A stretch of DNA of 64,000 nucleotides, from NCBI GenBank assembly GCA_039707655.1, contig CM077676.1, forward strand, positions 191,948,936 through 192,012,935, given 5' to 3'. Positions 23,815-35,489 of this stretch are shown here, piece after piece. Below the pieces are notes generated by a model. The model made no database searches. It was not told the origin of the DNA and worked only from the letters and a program-made list of their open reading frames with translations. Origin of the DNA: Elymus sibiricus. Lineage: Eukaryota; Streptophyta; Magnoliopsida; Poales; Poaceae. Made by a program: the position numbers and the translations under genes. Numbering within the stretch: the first letter of the stretch is position 1; every line of letters begins with the position of its first letter.

Positions 23815-24868
23815 GTCACGTGCTCGTCTCGGCGTCCGTCATCGCTACCGCGACGATGTCAGCCTCGACTCGCGTAACCCTAATTTAGACAGGGTGGCGG
23901 TGGTGTCACGTGCTCGTCTCGGCGTCCGTCGTCGCTACCGCGACGACGTCCGCCTCGACACGCGTAACCCTAAGTTAGACAGGGTGGCGGTGGTGTCACG
24001 TGCTCGTCTCGGCGTCCGTCGTCGCTACCGCGACGACGTCCGCCTCGACTCGCGTAACCCTAAGATAGCCAGGGTGGCGGTGGTGTCACGTGCTTGTCTC
24101 GGCGTCCGTCGTCGCTACCGCGACGACGTCCGCCTCGACTCGCATAACCCTAAGTTAGACAGGGTGGCGGTGGTGTCACGTGCTCGTCTCGGCGTCCGCC
24201 GTCGCTACCGCGACGACGTCCGCCTCGACTCGCCTAACCCTAAGATAGACAGGGTGGCAGTGGTGTCACGTGCTCGTCTCGGCGTCCGTCGTCGCTACCG
24301 CGACGACGTCCGCCTTGACTCGCGTAAACCTACGATAGACAGGGTGGCGGTGTTGTCACGTGCTCGTCTCGGCGTCCGTCGTCGCTACCGCGACGACGTC
24401 CGCCTCGACTCGCTTAACCCTAAGTTATACAGGGTAGCGGTGGTGTCACTGCTCGTCTCGGCGTCCGTCGTCGCTACCGCGACGACGTCCGCCTCGACTC
24501 GCGTAACGCTAAGATAGACAGGGTGGCGGTAGTGTCACGTGCTCGTCTCGGCGTCCGTCGTCGCTACCGCGACGACGTTCGCCTCGACTCGCGTAACGCT
24601 AAGATAGATAGGGTGGCGGTGGTGTCACGTGCTCATCTCGGCGTCCGTCGTCGCTACCGCAAAGACGTCCGCCTCGACTCGCGTAACCCTAAGTTAGACA
24701 GGGTGGCAGTGGTGTCACGTGTTCGTTTCGACGTCTGCCTCGACTCGCGTAACCCTAAGTTAGACAGGGTGGCGGTGGTGTCACGTGCTCGTCTCGGCGT
24801 CGGTCGTCGCTACCGCGACGACGTCCGCCTCGACTCGCTAACCCTAAGTTAAATAGGGTGGCGGTGAA
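23815..24868 (+). repeat. HOR block R10 (1054 bp, 12 monomers)
   Basis: 9 x 90 + 66 + two 89-bp monomers. One of these is unusual: a 1-bp deletion at about 24449 turns GTCACGTGC into GTCACTGC and breaks the palindrome. The other is the normal block terminator. The first five or so monomers match R6 at an offset of 5348 bp. Confidence 0.9.
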
Positions 24869-26799
24869 GTCACGTGCTCGTCTCGGCATCCGTCATCGCT
24901 ACCGCGACGACGTCAGCCTCGACTCGCGTAACCCTAATTTAGATTGGGTGGTGGTGGTGTCACGTGCTCGTCTCGGCGTCCGTCGTCGCTACCGCGACGA
25001 CGTCCGCCTCGACACGCGTAACCCTAAGTTAGACAGGGTGGCGGTGGTGTCGCGTGCTCGTCTCGGCGTCCGTCGTCGCTACCGCGACGACGTCCGCCTC
25101 GACTCGCGTAACCCTAAGATAGACAGGGTGGCGGTGGTGTCACGTGCTGGTCTCGGTGTCCGTCGTCGCTACCGCGACGACGTCCGCCTCGACTAGCGTA
25201 ACCCTAGGATAAACAGGGTTTCGGTGGTGTCACGTGCTCGTCTCGGCGTCCGTCGTCGCTACCGCGATGACGTCCGCCTCGACTTGCGTAACCCTAAGTT
25301 AGACAGGGTGGCAGTGGTGTCACGTGCTCGTCTCGGCATCCGTCGTCGCTACCGCGACGACGTCTGCCTCGACTCGCATAACCCTAAGTTAGCCAGGGTG
25401 GCAGTGTTGTCACGTGCTCGTCTCGGCGTCCGTCGTCGCTACCGCGACGACGTCCGCCTCGACTCGCGTAACCCTAAGATAGACAGGGTGGCAGTGGTGT
25501 CACGTGCTCGTCTCGGCGTCCGTCGTCGCTACCGCAAAGACGTCCGCCTCGACTCGCGTAACCCTAAGTTAGACAGGGTGGCAGTGGTGTCACGTGCTCG
25601 TTTCGACGTCTGCCTCGACTCGCGTAACCCTAAGTTAGACAGGGTGGCGGTGGTGTCACGTGCTCGTCTCGGCGTCCGTCGTCGCTACCGCGATGACGTC
25701 CGCCTCGACTCGCGTAACGCTAAGATATACAGGGTGGCGGTGGTGTCACGTGCTCGCCTCGGCATCCGTCATCGCTACCGCGACGACGTCAGCCTCGACT
25801 CGCGTAACCCTAATTTAGACAGGGTGGCGGTGGTGTGACGTGCTCGTCTCGGCGTCCATCGTCGCTACCGCGACGACGTCCGCCTCGACACGCGTAACCC
25901 TAAGTTAGACAGGGTGGCGGTGGTGTCGCGTGCTTGTCTCGGCGTCCGTCGTCGCTACCGCGACGACGTCCGCCTCGACTCGCGTAACCCTAAGATAGAC
26001 AGGGTGGCGGTGGTGTCACGTGCTCGTCTCGGTGTCCGTCGTCGCTACCGCGACGACGTCCGCCTCGACTCGCGTAACACTAAGATAGCCAGGGTGGCAG
26101 TGGTGTCACGTGCTCGTCTAGGCGTCTGTCGTCGCTACCGCGACGACGTCCGCCTCGACTCGCGTAACCCTAAGATAAACAGGGTGGCGGTGGTGTCACG
26201 TGCTCGTCTCGGCGTCCGTCGTCGCTACCGCGACGACGTCCGCCTCGACTCGCATAACCCTAAGTTAGACAGGGTGGCGGTGGTGTCACGTGCTCGTCTC
26301 GGCGTCCGCCGTCGCTACCGCGACGACGTCCGCCTCGACTCGCCTAACCCTAAGATAGACAGGGTGGCAGTGGTGTCACGTGCTCGTCTCGGCGTCCGTC
26401 GTCGCTACCGCGACGACGTCCGCCTTGACTCGCGTAAACCTAAGATAGACAGGGTGGCGGTGTTGTCACGTGCTCGTCTCGGCGTCCGTCGTCGCTACCG
26501 CGACGACGTCCGCCTCGACTTGCTTAACCCTAAGTTATACAGGGTAGCGGTGGTGTCACGTGCTCGTCTCGGCGTCCGTCGTCGCTACCGCAAAGACGTC
26601 CGCCTCGACTCGCGTAACCCTAAGTTAGACAGGGTGGCAGTGGTGTCACGTGCTCGTTTCGACGTCTGCCTCGACTCGCTTAACCCTAAGTTAGACAGGG
26701 TGGCGGTGGTGTCACGTGCTCGTCTCGGCGTCGGTCGTCGCTACCGCGACGACGTCCGCCTCGACTCGCTAACCCTAAGTTAAATAGGGTGGCGGTGAA
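24869..26799 (+). repeat. HOR block R11 (1931 bp, 22 monomers)
   Basis: 19 x 90 + 2 x 66 + 89 bp. First complete block of the late HOR type: leader with AATTTAGA, CGACACGCG, ATAGACAGG, TAG monomer, GACTTGCG, TTAGCCAGG, and so on. It shares the TGGTGGTGGTGTC variant of R7 in its leader. An in-frame TGA (GGTGTGACG) lies near 25836. Confidence 0.9.
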
Positions 26800-28886
26800 G
26801 TCACGTGCTCGTCTCGGCATCCGTCATCGCTACCGCGACGACGTCAGCCTCGACTCGCGTAACCCTAATTTAGACAGGGTGGCGGTGGTGTCACGTGCTC
26901 GTCTCGGCGTCCGTCGTCGCTACCGCGACGACGTCCGCCTCGACACGCGTAACCCTAAGTTAGACAGGGTGGCGGTGGTGTCGCGTGCTCGTCTCGGCGT
27001 CCGTCGTCGCTACCGCGACGACGTCCGCCTCGACTCGCGTAACCCTAAGATAGACAGGGTGGCGGTGGTGTCACGTGCTGGTCTCGGTGTCCGTCGTCGC
27101 TACCGCGACGACGTCCGCCTCGACTAGCGTAACCCTAGGATAAACAGGGTTTCGGTGGTGTCACGTGCTCGTCTCGGCGTCCGTCGTCGCTACCGCGATG
27201 ACGTCCGCCTCGACTTGCGTAACCCTAAGTTAGACAGGGTGGCAGTGGTGTCACGTGCTCGTCTCGGCATCCGTCGTCGCTACCGCGACGACGTCTGCCT
27301 CGACTCGCATAACCCTAAGTTAGCCAGGGTGGCAGTGTTGTCACGTGCTCGTCTCGGCGTCCGTCGTCGCTACCGCGACGACGTCCGCCTCGACTCGCGT
27401 AACCCTAAGATAGACAGGGTGGCAGTGGTGTCACGTGCTCGTCTCGGCGTCCGTCGTCGCTACCGCAAAGACGTCCGCCTCGACTCGCGTAACCCTAAGT
27501 TAGACAGGGTGGCAGTGGTGTCACGTGCTCGTTTCGACGTCTGCCTCGACTCGCGTAACCCTAAGTTAGACAGGGTGGCGGTGGTGTCACGTGCTCGTCT
27601 CGGCGTCCGTCGTCGCTACCGCGATGACGTCCGCCTCGACTCGCGTAACGCTAAGATATACAGGGTGGCGGTGGTGTCACGTGCTCGCCTCGGCATCCGT
27701 CATCGCTACCGCGACGACGTCAGCCTCGACTCGCGTAATCCTAATTTAGACAGGGTGGCGGTGGTGTCACGTGCTCGTCTCGGCGTCCATCGTCGCTACC
27801 GCGACGACGTCCGCCTCGACACGCGTAACCCTAAGTTAGACAGGGTGGCGGTGGTGTCGCGTGCTTGTCTCGGCGTCCGTCGTCGCTACCGCGACGACGT
27901 CCGCCTCGACTCGCGTAACCCTAAGATAGACAGGGTGGCGGTGGTGTCACGTGCTCGTCTCGGTGTCCGTCGTCGCTACCGCGACGACATCCGCCTCGAC
28001 TCGCGTAACACTAAGATAGCCAGGGTGGCAGTGGTGTCACGTGCTCGTCTAGGCGTCTGTCGTCGCTACCGCGACGACGTCCGCCTCGACTCGCGTAACC
28101 CTAGGATAAACAGGGTGGCGGTGGTGTCACGTGCTCGTCTCGGCGTCCGTCGTCGCTACCGCGACGACGTCCGCCTCGACTCGCATAACCCTAAGTTAGC
28201 CAGGTTGGCGGTGGTGTCACGTGCTCGTCTCGGCGTCCGCCTCGACTCGCCTAACCCTAAGATAGACAGGGTGGCAGTGGTGTCACGTGCTCGTCTCGGC
28301 GTCCGTCGTCGCTACCGCGACGACGTCCGCCTCGACTCGCGTAAACCTAAGATAGACAGGGTGGCGGTGTTGTCACGTGCTCGTCTCGGCGTCCGTCGTC
28401 GCTACCGCGACGACGTCCGCCTCGACTCGCGTAACCCTAAGTTATACAGGGTAGCGGTGGTGTCACGTGCTCGTCTCGGCGTCCGTCGTCGCTACCGCGA
28501 CGACGTCCGCCTTGACTCGCGTAACGCTAAGATAGACAGGGTGGCGGTGGTGTCACGTGCTCGTCTCGGCGTCCGTCGTCGCTACCGCGACGACGTTCGC
28601 CTCGACTCGCGTAACGCTAAGATAGACAGGGTGGCGGTGGTGTCACGTGCTCATCTCGGCGTCCGTCGTCGCTACCGCAAAGACGTCCGCCTCGTCTCGC
28701 GTAACCCTAAGTTAGACAGGGTGGCAGTGGTGTCACGTGCTCGTTTCGACGTCTGCCTCGACTCGCGTAACCCTAAGTTAGACAGGGTGGCGGTGGTGTC
28801 ACGTGCTCGTCTCGGGGTCGGTCGTCGCTACCGCGACGACGTCCGCCTCGACTCGCTAACCCTAAGTTAAAGAGGGTGGCGGTGAA
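26800..28886 (+). repeat. HOR block R12 (2087 bp, 24 monomers)
   Basis: 20 x 90 + 3 x 66 + 89 bp. The extra 66-bp monomer at 28216-28281 is an independent hairpin excision in the CTCGCCTAACCC monomer, whose full-length sisters keep the hairpin. The block-terminal monomer has AAAGAGGG instead of AAATAGGG. Confidence 0.9.
28216..28281 (+). repeat. Independent 66-bp monomer in CTCGCCTAACCC background
   Basis: Sister monomers at this HOR position (for example near 26286, 30306 and 32406) are full length, with CGTCCGCC directly repeated 24 bp apart around the hairpin. Here one repeat and the hairpin are gone, giving CGGCGTCCGCCTCG. It is a separate loss from the older terminal 66-bp lineage. Confidence 0.85.
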
Positions 28887-30997
28887 GTCACGTGCTCGTC
28901 TCGGCATCCGTCATCGCTACCGCGACGACGTCAGCCTCGACTCGCGTAACCCTAATTTAGACAGGGTGGCGGTGGTGTCACGTGCTCGTCTCGGCGTCCG
29001 TCGTCGCTACCGCGACGACGTCCGCCTCGACACGCGTAACCCTAAGTTAGACAGGGTGGCGGTGGTGTCGCGTGCTCGTCTCGGCGTCCGTCGTCGCTAC
29101 CGCGACGACGTCCGCCTCGACTCGCGTAACCCTAAGATAGACAGGGTGGCGGTGGTGTCACGTGCTGGTCTCGGTGTCCGTCGTCGCTACCGCGACGACG
29201 TCCGCCTCGACTAGCGTAACCCTAGGATAAACAGGGTTTCGGTGGTGTCACGTGCTCGTCTCGGCGTCCGTCGTCGCTACCGCGATGACGTCCGCCTCGA
29301 CTTGCGTATCCCTAAGTTAGACAGGGTGGCAGTGGTGTCACGTGCTCGTCTCGGCATCCGTCGTCGCTACCGCGACGACGTCTGCCTCGACTCGCGTAAC
29401 CCTAAGTTAGCCAGGGTGGCAGTGTTGTCACGTGCTCGTCTCGGCGTCCGTCGTCGCTACCGCGACGACGTCCGCCTCGACTCGCGTAACCCTAAGATAG
29501 ACAGGGTGGCAGTGGTGTCACGTGCTCGTCTCGGCGTCCGTCGTCGCTACCGCAAAGACGTCCGCCTCGACTCGCGTAACCCTAAGTTAGACAGGGTGGC
29601 AGTGGTGTCACGTGCTCGTTTCGACGTCTGCCTCGACTCGCGTAACCCTAAGTTAGACAGGGTGGCGGTGGTGTCACGTGCTCGTCTCGGCGTCCGTCGT
29701 CGCTACCGCGATGACGTCCGCCTCGACTCGCGTAACGCTAAGATATACAGGGTGGCGGTGGTGTCACGTGCTCGCCTCGGCATCCGTCATCGCTACCGCG
29801 ACGACGTCAGGCTCGAATCGCGTAACCCTAATTTAGACAGGGTGGCGGTGGTGTCACGTGCTCGTCTCGTCGTCCATCGTCGCTACCGCGACGACGTCCG
29901 CCTCGACACGCGTAACCCTAAGTTAGACTGGGTGGCGGTGGTGTTGCGTGCTTGTCTCGGCGTCCGTCGTCGCTACCGCGACGACGTCCGCCTCGACTCG
30001 CGTAACCCTAAGATAGACAGGGTGGCGGTGGTGTCACGTGCTCGTCTCGGTGTCCGTCGTCGCTACCGCGACGACGTCCGCCTCGACCCGCGTAACACTA
30101 AGATAGCCAGGGTGGCAGTGGTGTCACGTGCTCGTCTAGGCGTCTGTCGTCGCTACCGCGACGACGTCCGCCTCGACTCGCGTAACCCTAGGATAAACAG
30201 GGTGGCGGTGGTGTCACGTGCTCGTCTCGGCGTCCGTCGTCGCTACCGCGACGACGTCCGCCTCGACTCGCATAACCCTAAGTTAGACAGGTTGGCGGTG
30301 GTGTCACGTGCTCGTCTCGGCGTCCGCCGTCGCTACCGCGACGACGTCCGCCTCGACTCGCCTAACCCTAAGATAGACAGGGTGGCAGTGGTGTCACGTG
30401 CTCGTCTCGGCGTCCGTCGTCGCTACCGCGACGACGTCCGCCTTGACTTGCGTAAACCTAAGATAGACAGGGTGGCGGTGTTGTCACGTGCTCGTCTCGG
30501 CGTCCGTCGTCGCTACCGCGACGACGTCCGCCTCGACTCGCTTAACCCTAAGTTATACAGGGTAGCAGTGGTGTCACGTGCTCGTCTCGGCGTCCGTCGT
30601 CGCTACCGCGACGACGTCCGCCTCGACTCGCGTAACGCTAAGATAGACAGGGTGGCGGTGGTGTCACGTGCTCGTCTCGGCGTCCGTCGTCGCTACCGCG
30701 ACGACGTTCGCCTCGACTCGCGTAACGCTAAGATAGATAGGGTGGCGGTGGTGTCACGTGCTCATCTCGGCGTCCGTCGTCGCTACCGCAAAGACGTCCG
30801 CCTCGACTCGCGTAACCCTAAGTTAGACTGGGTGGCAGTGGTGTCACGTGCTCGTTTCGACGTCTGCCTCGACTCGCGTAACCCTAAGTTAGACAGGGTG
30901 GCGGTGGTGTCACGTGCTCGTCTCGGCGTCGGTCGTCGCTACCGCGACGACGTCCGCCTCGACTCGCTAACCCTAAGTTAAATAGGGTGGCGGTGAA
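28887..30997 (+). repeat. HOR block R13 (2111 bp, 24 monomers)
   Basis: 21 x 90 + 2 x 66 + 89 bp. It carries GTCTCGTCGTCCATCG (29864), GTGTTGCGTGCTTG (29942) and AGACTGGGTGGCAG (30833). This linked set recurs 24 kb away in R26 and again in R28. Confidence 0.9.
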
Positions 30998-33288
30998 GTC
31001 ACGTGCTCGTCTCGGCATCCGTCATCGCTACCGCGACGACGTCAGCCTCGACTCGCGTAACCCTAATTTAGACAGGGTGGCGGTGGTGTCACGTGCTCGT
31101 CTCGGCGTCCGTCGTCGCTACCGCGACGACGTCCGCCTCGACACGCGTAACCCTAAGTTAGACAGGGTGGCGGTGGTGTCGCGTGCTCGTCTCGGCGTCC
31201 GTCGTCGCTACCGCGACAACATCCGCCTCGACTCGCGTAACCCTAAGATAGACAGGGTGGCGGTGGTGTCACGTGCTGGTCTCGGTGTCCGTCGTCGCTA
31301 CCGCGACGACGTCCGCCTCGACTAGCGTAACCCTAGGATAAACAGGGTTTCGGTGGTGTCACGTGCTCGTCTCGGCGTCCGTCGTCGCTACCGCGATGAC
31401 GTCCGCCTCGACTTGCGTAACCCTAAGTGAGACAGGGTGGCAGTGGTGTCACGTGCTCGTCTCGGCATCCGTCGTCGCTACCGCGACGACGTCTGCCTCG
31501 ACTCGCGTAACCCTAAGTTAGCCAGGGTGGCAGTGTTGTCACGTGCTCGTCTCGGCGTCCGTCGTCGCTACCGCGACGACGTCCGCCTCGACTCGCGTAA
31601 CCCTAAGATAGACAGGGTGGCAGTGGTGTCACGTGCTCGTCTCGGCGTCCGTCGTCGCTACCGCAAAGACGTCCGCCTCGACTCGCGTAACCCTAAGTTA
31701 GACAGGGTGGCAGTGGTGTCACGTGCTCGTTTCGACGTCTGCCTCGACTCGCGTAACCCTAAGTTAGACAGGGTGGCGGTGGTGTCACGTGCTCGTCTCG
31801 GCGTCCGTCGTCGCTACCGCGATGACGTCCGCCTCGACTCGCGTAACGCTAAGATATACAGGGTGGCGGTGGTGTCACGTGCTCGCCTCGGCATCCGTCA
31901 TCGCTACCGCGACGACGTCAGCCTCGACTCGCGTAACCCTAATTTAGACAGGGTGGCGGTGGTGTCACGTGCTCGTCTCGGCGTCCATCGTCGCTACCGC
32001 GACGACGTCCGCCTCGACACGCGTAACCCTAAGTTAGACAGGGTGGCGGTGGTGTCGCGTGCTTGTCTCGGCGTCCGTCGTCGCTACCGCGACGACGTCC
32101 GCCTCGACTCGCGTAACCCTAAGATAGACAGGGTGGCGGTGGTGTCACGTGCTCATCTCGGTGTCCGTCGTCGCTACCGCGACGACGTCCGCCTCGACTC
32201 GCGTAACACTAAGATAGCCAGGGTGGCAGTGGTGTCACGTGCTCGTCTAGGCGTCTGTCGTCGCTACCGCGACGACGTCCGCCTCGACTCGCGTAACCCT
32301 AGGATAAACAGGGTGGCGGTGGTGTCACGTGCTCGTCTCGGCGTCCGTCGTCGCTACCGCGACGACGTCCGCCTCGACTCGCATAACCCTAAGTTAGACA
32401 GGGTGGCGGTGGTGTCACGTGCTCGTCTCGGCGTCCGCCGTCGCTACCGCGACGACGTCCGCCTCGACTCGCCTAACCCTAAGATAGACAGGGTGGCAGT
32501 GGTGTCACGTGCTCGTCTCGGCGTCCGTCGTCGCTACCGCGACGACGTCCGCCTCGACTCGCTTAACCCTAAGTTAGACAGGGTAGCGGTGGTGTCACGT
32601 GCTCGTCTCGGCGTCCGTCGTCGCTACCGCGACGACGTCCGCCTCGACTCGCGTAACGCTAAGATAGACAGGGTGGCGGTGGTGTCACGTGCTCGTCTCG
32701 GCGTCCGTCGTCGCTACCGCGACGACGTCCGCCTTGACTCGCGTAAACCTAAGATTGACAGGGTGGCGGTGTTGTCACGTGCTCGTCTCGGCGTCCGTCG
32801 TCGCTACCGCGACGACGTCCGCCTCGACTTGCTTAACCCTAAGTTATACAGGGTAGCGGTGGTGTCACGTGCTCGTCTCGGCGTCCGTCGTCGCTACCGC
32901 GACGACGTCCGCCTCGACTCGCATAACGCTAAGATAGACAGGGTGGCGGTGGTGTCACGTGCTCGTCTCGGCGTCCGTCGTCGCTACCGCGACGACGTTC
33001 GCCTCGACTCGCGTAACGCTAAGATAGATAGGGTGGCGGTGGTGTCACGTGCTCATCTCGGCGTCCGTCGTCGCTACCGCAAAGACGTCCGCCTAGACTC
33101 GCATAACCCGAAGTTAGACAGGGTGGCAGTGGTGTCACGTGCTCGTTTCGACGTCTGCCTCGACTCGCGTAACCCTAAGTTAGACAGGGTGGCGGTGGTG
33201 TCACGTGCTCGTCTCGGCGTCGGTCGTCGCTACCGCGACGACGTCCGCCTCGACTCGCTAACCCTAAGTTAAATAGGGTGGCGGTGAA
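30998..33288 (+). repeat. HOR block R14 (2291 bp, 26 monomers)
   Basis: 23 x 90 + 2 x 66 + 89 bp, the longest late-type block. It adds a CTTAACCC/TAACGCTAA pair in its second half that R15 and R25 also have. A TTA to TGA change (AAGTGAGAC) lies near 31429. Confidence 0.9.
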
Positions 33289-35489
33289 GTCACGTGCTCG
33301 TCTCGGCATCCGTCATCGCTACCGCGACGACGTCAGCCTCGACTCGCGTAACCCTAATTTAGACAGGGTGGCGGTGGTGTCACGTGCTCGTCTCGGCGTC
33401 CGTCGTCGCTACCGCGACGACGTCCGCCTCGACACGCGTAACCCTAAGTTAGACAGGGTGGCGGTGGTGTCGCGTGCTCGTCTCGGCGTCCGTCGTCGCT
33501 ACCGCGACGACGTCCGCCTCGACTCGCGTAACCCTAAGATAGACAGGGTGGCGGTGGTGTCACGTGCTCGTCTCGGCATCCGTCATCGCTACCGCGACGA
33601 CGTCAGCCTCGACTCGCGTAACCCTAATTTAGACAGGGTGGCGGTGGTGTCACGTGCTCGTCTCGGCGTCCGTCGTCGCTACCGCGACAACGTCCGCCTC
33701 GACACGCGTAACCCTAAGTTAGACAGGGTGGCGGTGGTGTCGCGTGCTCGTCTCGGCGTCCGTCGTCGCTACCGCGACGACGTCCGCCTCGACTCGCGTA
33801 ACCCTAAGATAGACAGGGTGGCAGTGGTGTCACGTGCTCGTCTCGGCGTCCGTCGTCGCTACCGCAAAGACGTCCGCCTCGACTCTCGTAACCCTAAGTT
33901 AGACAGGGTGGCAGTGGTGTCACGTGCTCGTTTCGACGTCTGCCTCGACTCGCGTAACCCTAAGTTAGACAGGGTGGCGGTGGTGTCACGTGCTCGTCTC
34001 GGCGTCCGTCGTCGCTACCGCGATGACGTCCGCCTCGACTCGCGTAACGCTAAGATATACAGGGTGGCGGTGGTGTCACGTGCTCGCCTCGGCATCCGTC
34101 ATCGCTACCGCGACGACGTCAGCCTCGACTCGCGTAACCCTAATTTAGACAGGGTGGCGGTGGTGTCACGTGCTCGTCTCGGCGTCCATCGTCGCTACCG
34201 CGACGACGTCCGCCTCGACACGCGTAACCCTAAGTTAGACAGGGTGGCGGTGGTGTCGCGTGCTTGTCTCGGCGTCCGTCGTCGCTACCGCGACGACGTC
34301 CGCCTCGACTCGCGTAACCCTAAGATAGACAGGGTGGCGGTGGTGTCACGTGCTCGTCTCGGTGTCCGTCGTCGCTACCGCGACGACGTCCGCCTCGACT
34401 CGCGTAACACTAAGATAGCCAGGGTGGCAGTGGTGTCACGTGCTCGTCTAGGCGTCTGTCGTCGCTACCGCGACGACGTCCGCCTCGACTCGCGTAACCC
34501 TAGGATAAACAGGGTGGCGGTGGTGTCACGTGCTCGTCTCGGCGTCCGTCGTCGCTACCGCGACGACGTGCGCCTCGACTCGCATAACCCTAAGTTAGAC
34601 AGGGTGGCGGTGGTGTCACGTGCTCGTCTCGGCGTCCGCCGTCGCTACCGCGACGACGTCCGCCTCGACTCGCCTAACCCTAAGATAGACAGGGTGGCAG
34701 TGGTGTCACGTGCTCGTCTCGGCGTCCGTCGTCGCTACCGCGACGACGTCCGCCTCGACTCGCTTAACCCTAAGTTAGACAGGGTAGCGGTGGTGTCACG
34801 TGCTCGTCTCGGCGTCCGTCGTCGCTACCGCGACGACGTCCGCCTCGACTCGCGTAACGCTAAGATAGACAGGGTGGCGGTGGTGTCACGTGCTCGTCTC
34901 GGCGTCCGTCGTCGCTACCGCGACGATGTCCGCCTTGACTCGCGTAAACCTAAGATAGACAGGGTGGCGGTGTTGTCACGTGCTCGTCTCGGCGTCCGTC
35001 GTCGCTACCGCGACGACGTCCGCCTCGACTTGCTTAACCCTAAGTTATACAGGGTAGCGGTGGTGTCACGTGCTCGTCTCGGCGTCCGTCGTCGCTACCG
35101 CGACGACGTCCGCCTCGACTCGCGTAACGCTAAGATAGACAGGGTGGCGGTGGTGTCACGTGCTCGTCTCGGCGTCCGTCGTCGCTACCGCGACGACGTT
35201 CGCCTCGACTCGCGTAACGCTAAGATAGATAGGGTGGCGGTGGTGTCACGTGCTCATCTCGGCGTCCGTCGTCGCTACCGCAAAGACGTCTGCCTCGACT
35301 CGCGTAACCCTAAGTTAGACAGGGTGGCAGTGGTGTCACGTGCTCGTTTCGACGTCTGCCTCGACTCGCGTAACCCTAAGTTAGACAGGGTGGCGGTGGT
35401 GTCACGTGCTCGTCTCGGCGTCGGTCGTCGCTACCGCGACGACGTCCGCCTCGACTCGCTAACCCTAAGTTAAATAGGGTGGCGGTGAA
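33289..35489 (+). repeat. HOR block R15 (2201 bp, 25 monomers)
   Basis: 22 x 90 + 2 x 66 + 89 bp. The three leader monomers are duplicated at the start (33289 and again at 33559), and the TAG, GACTTGCG and TTAGCCAGG monomers are absent. Its architecture recurs in R25. Confidence 0.9.
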
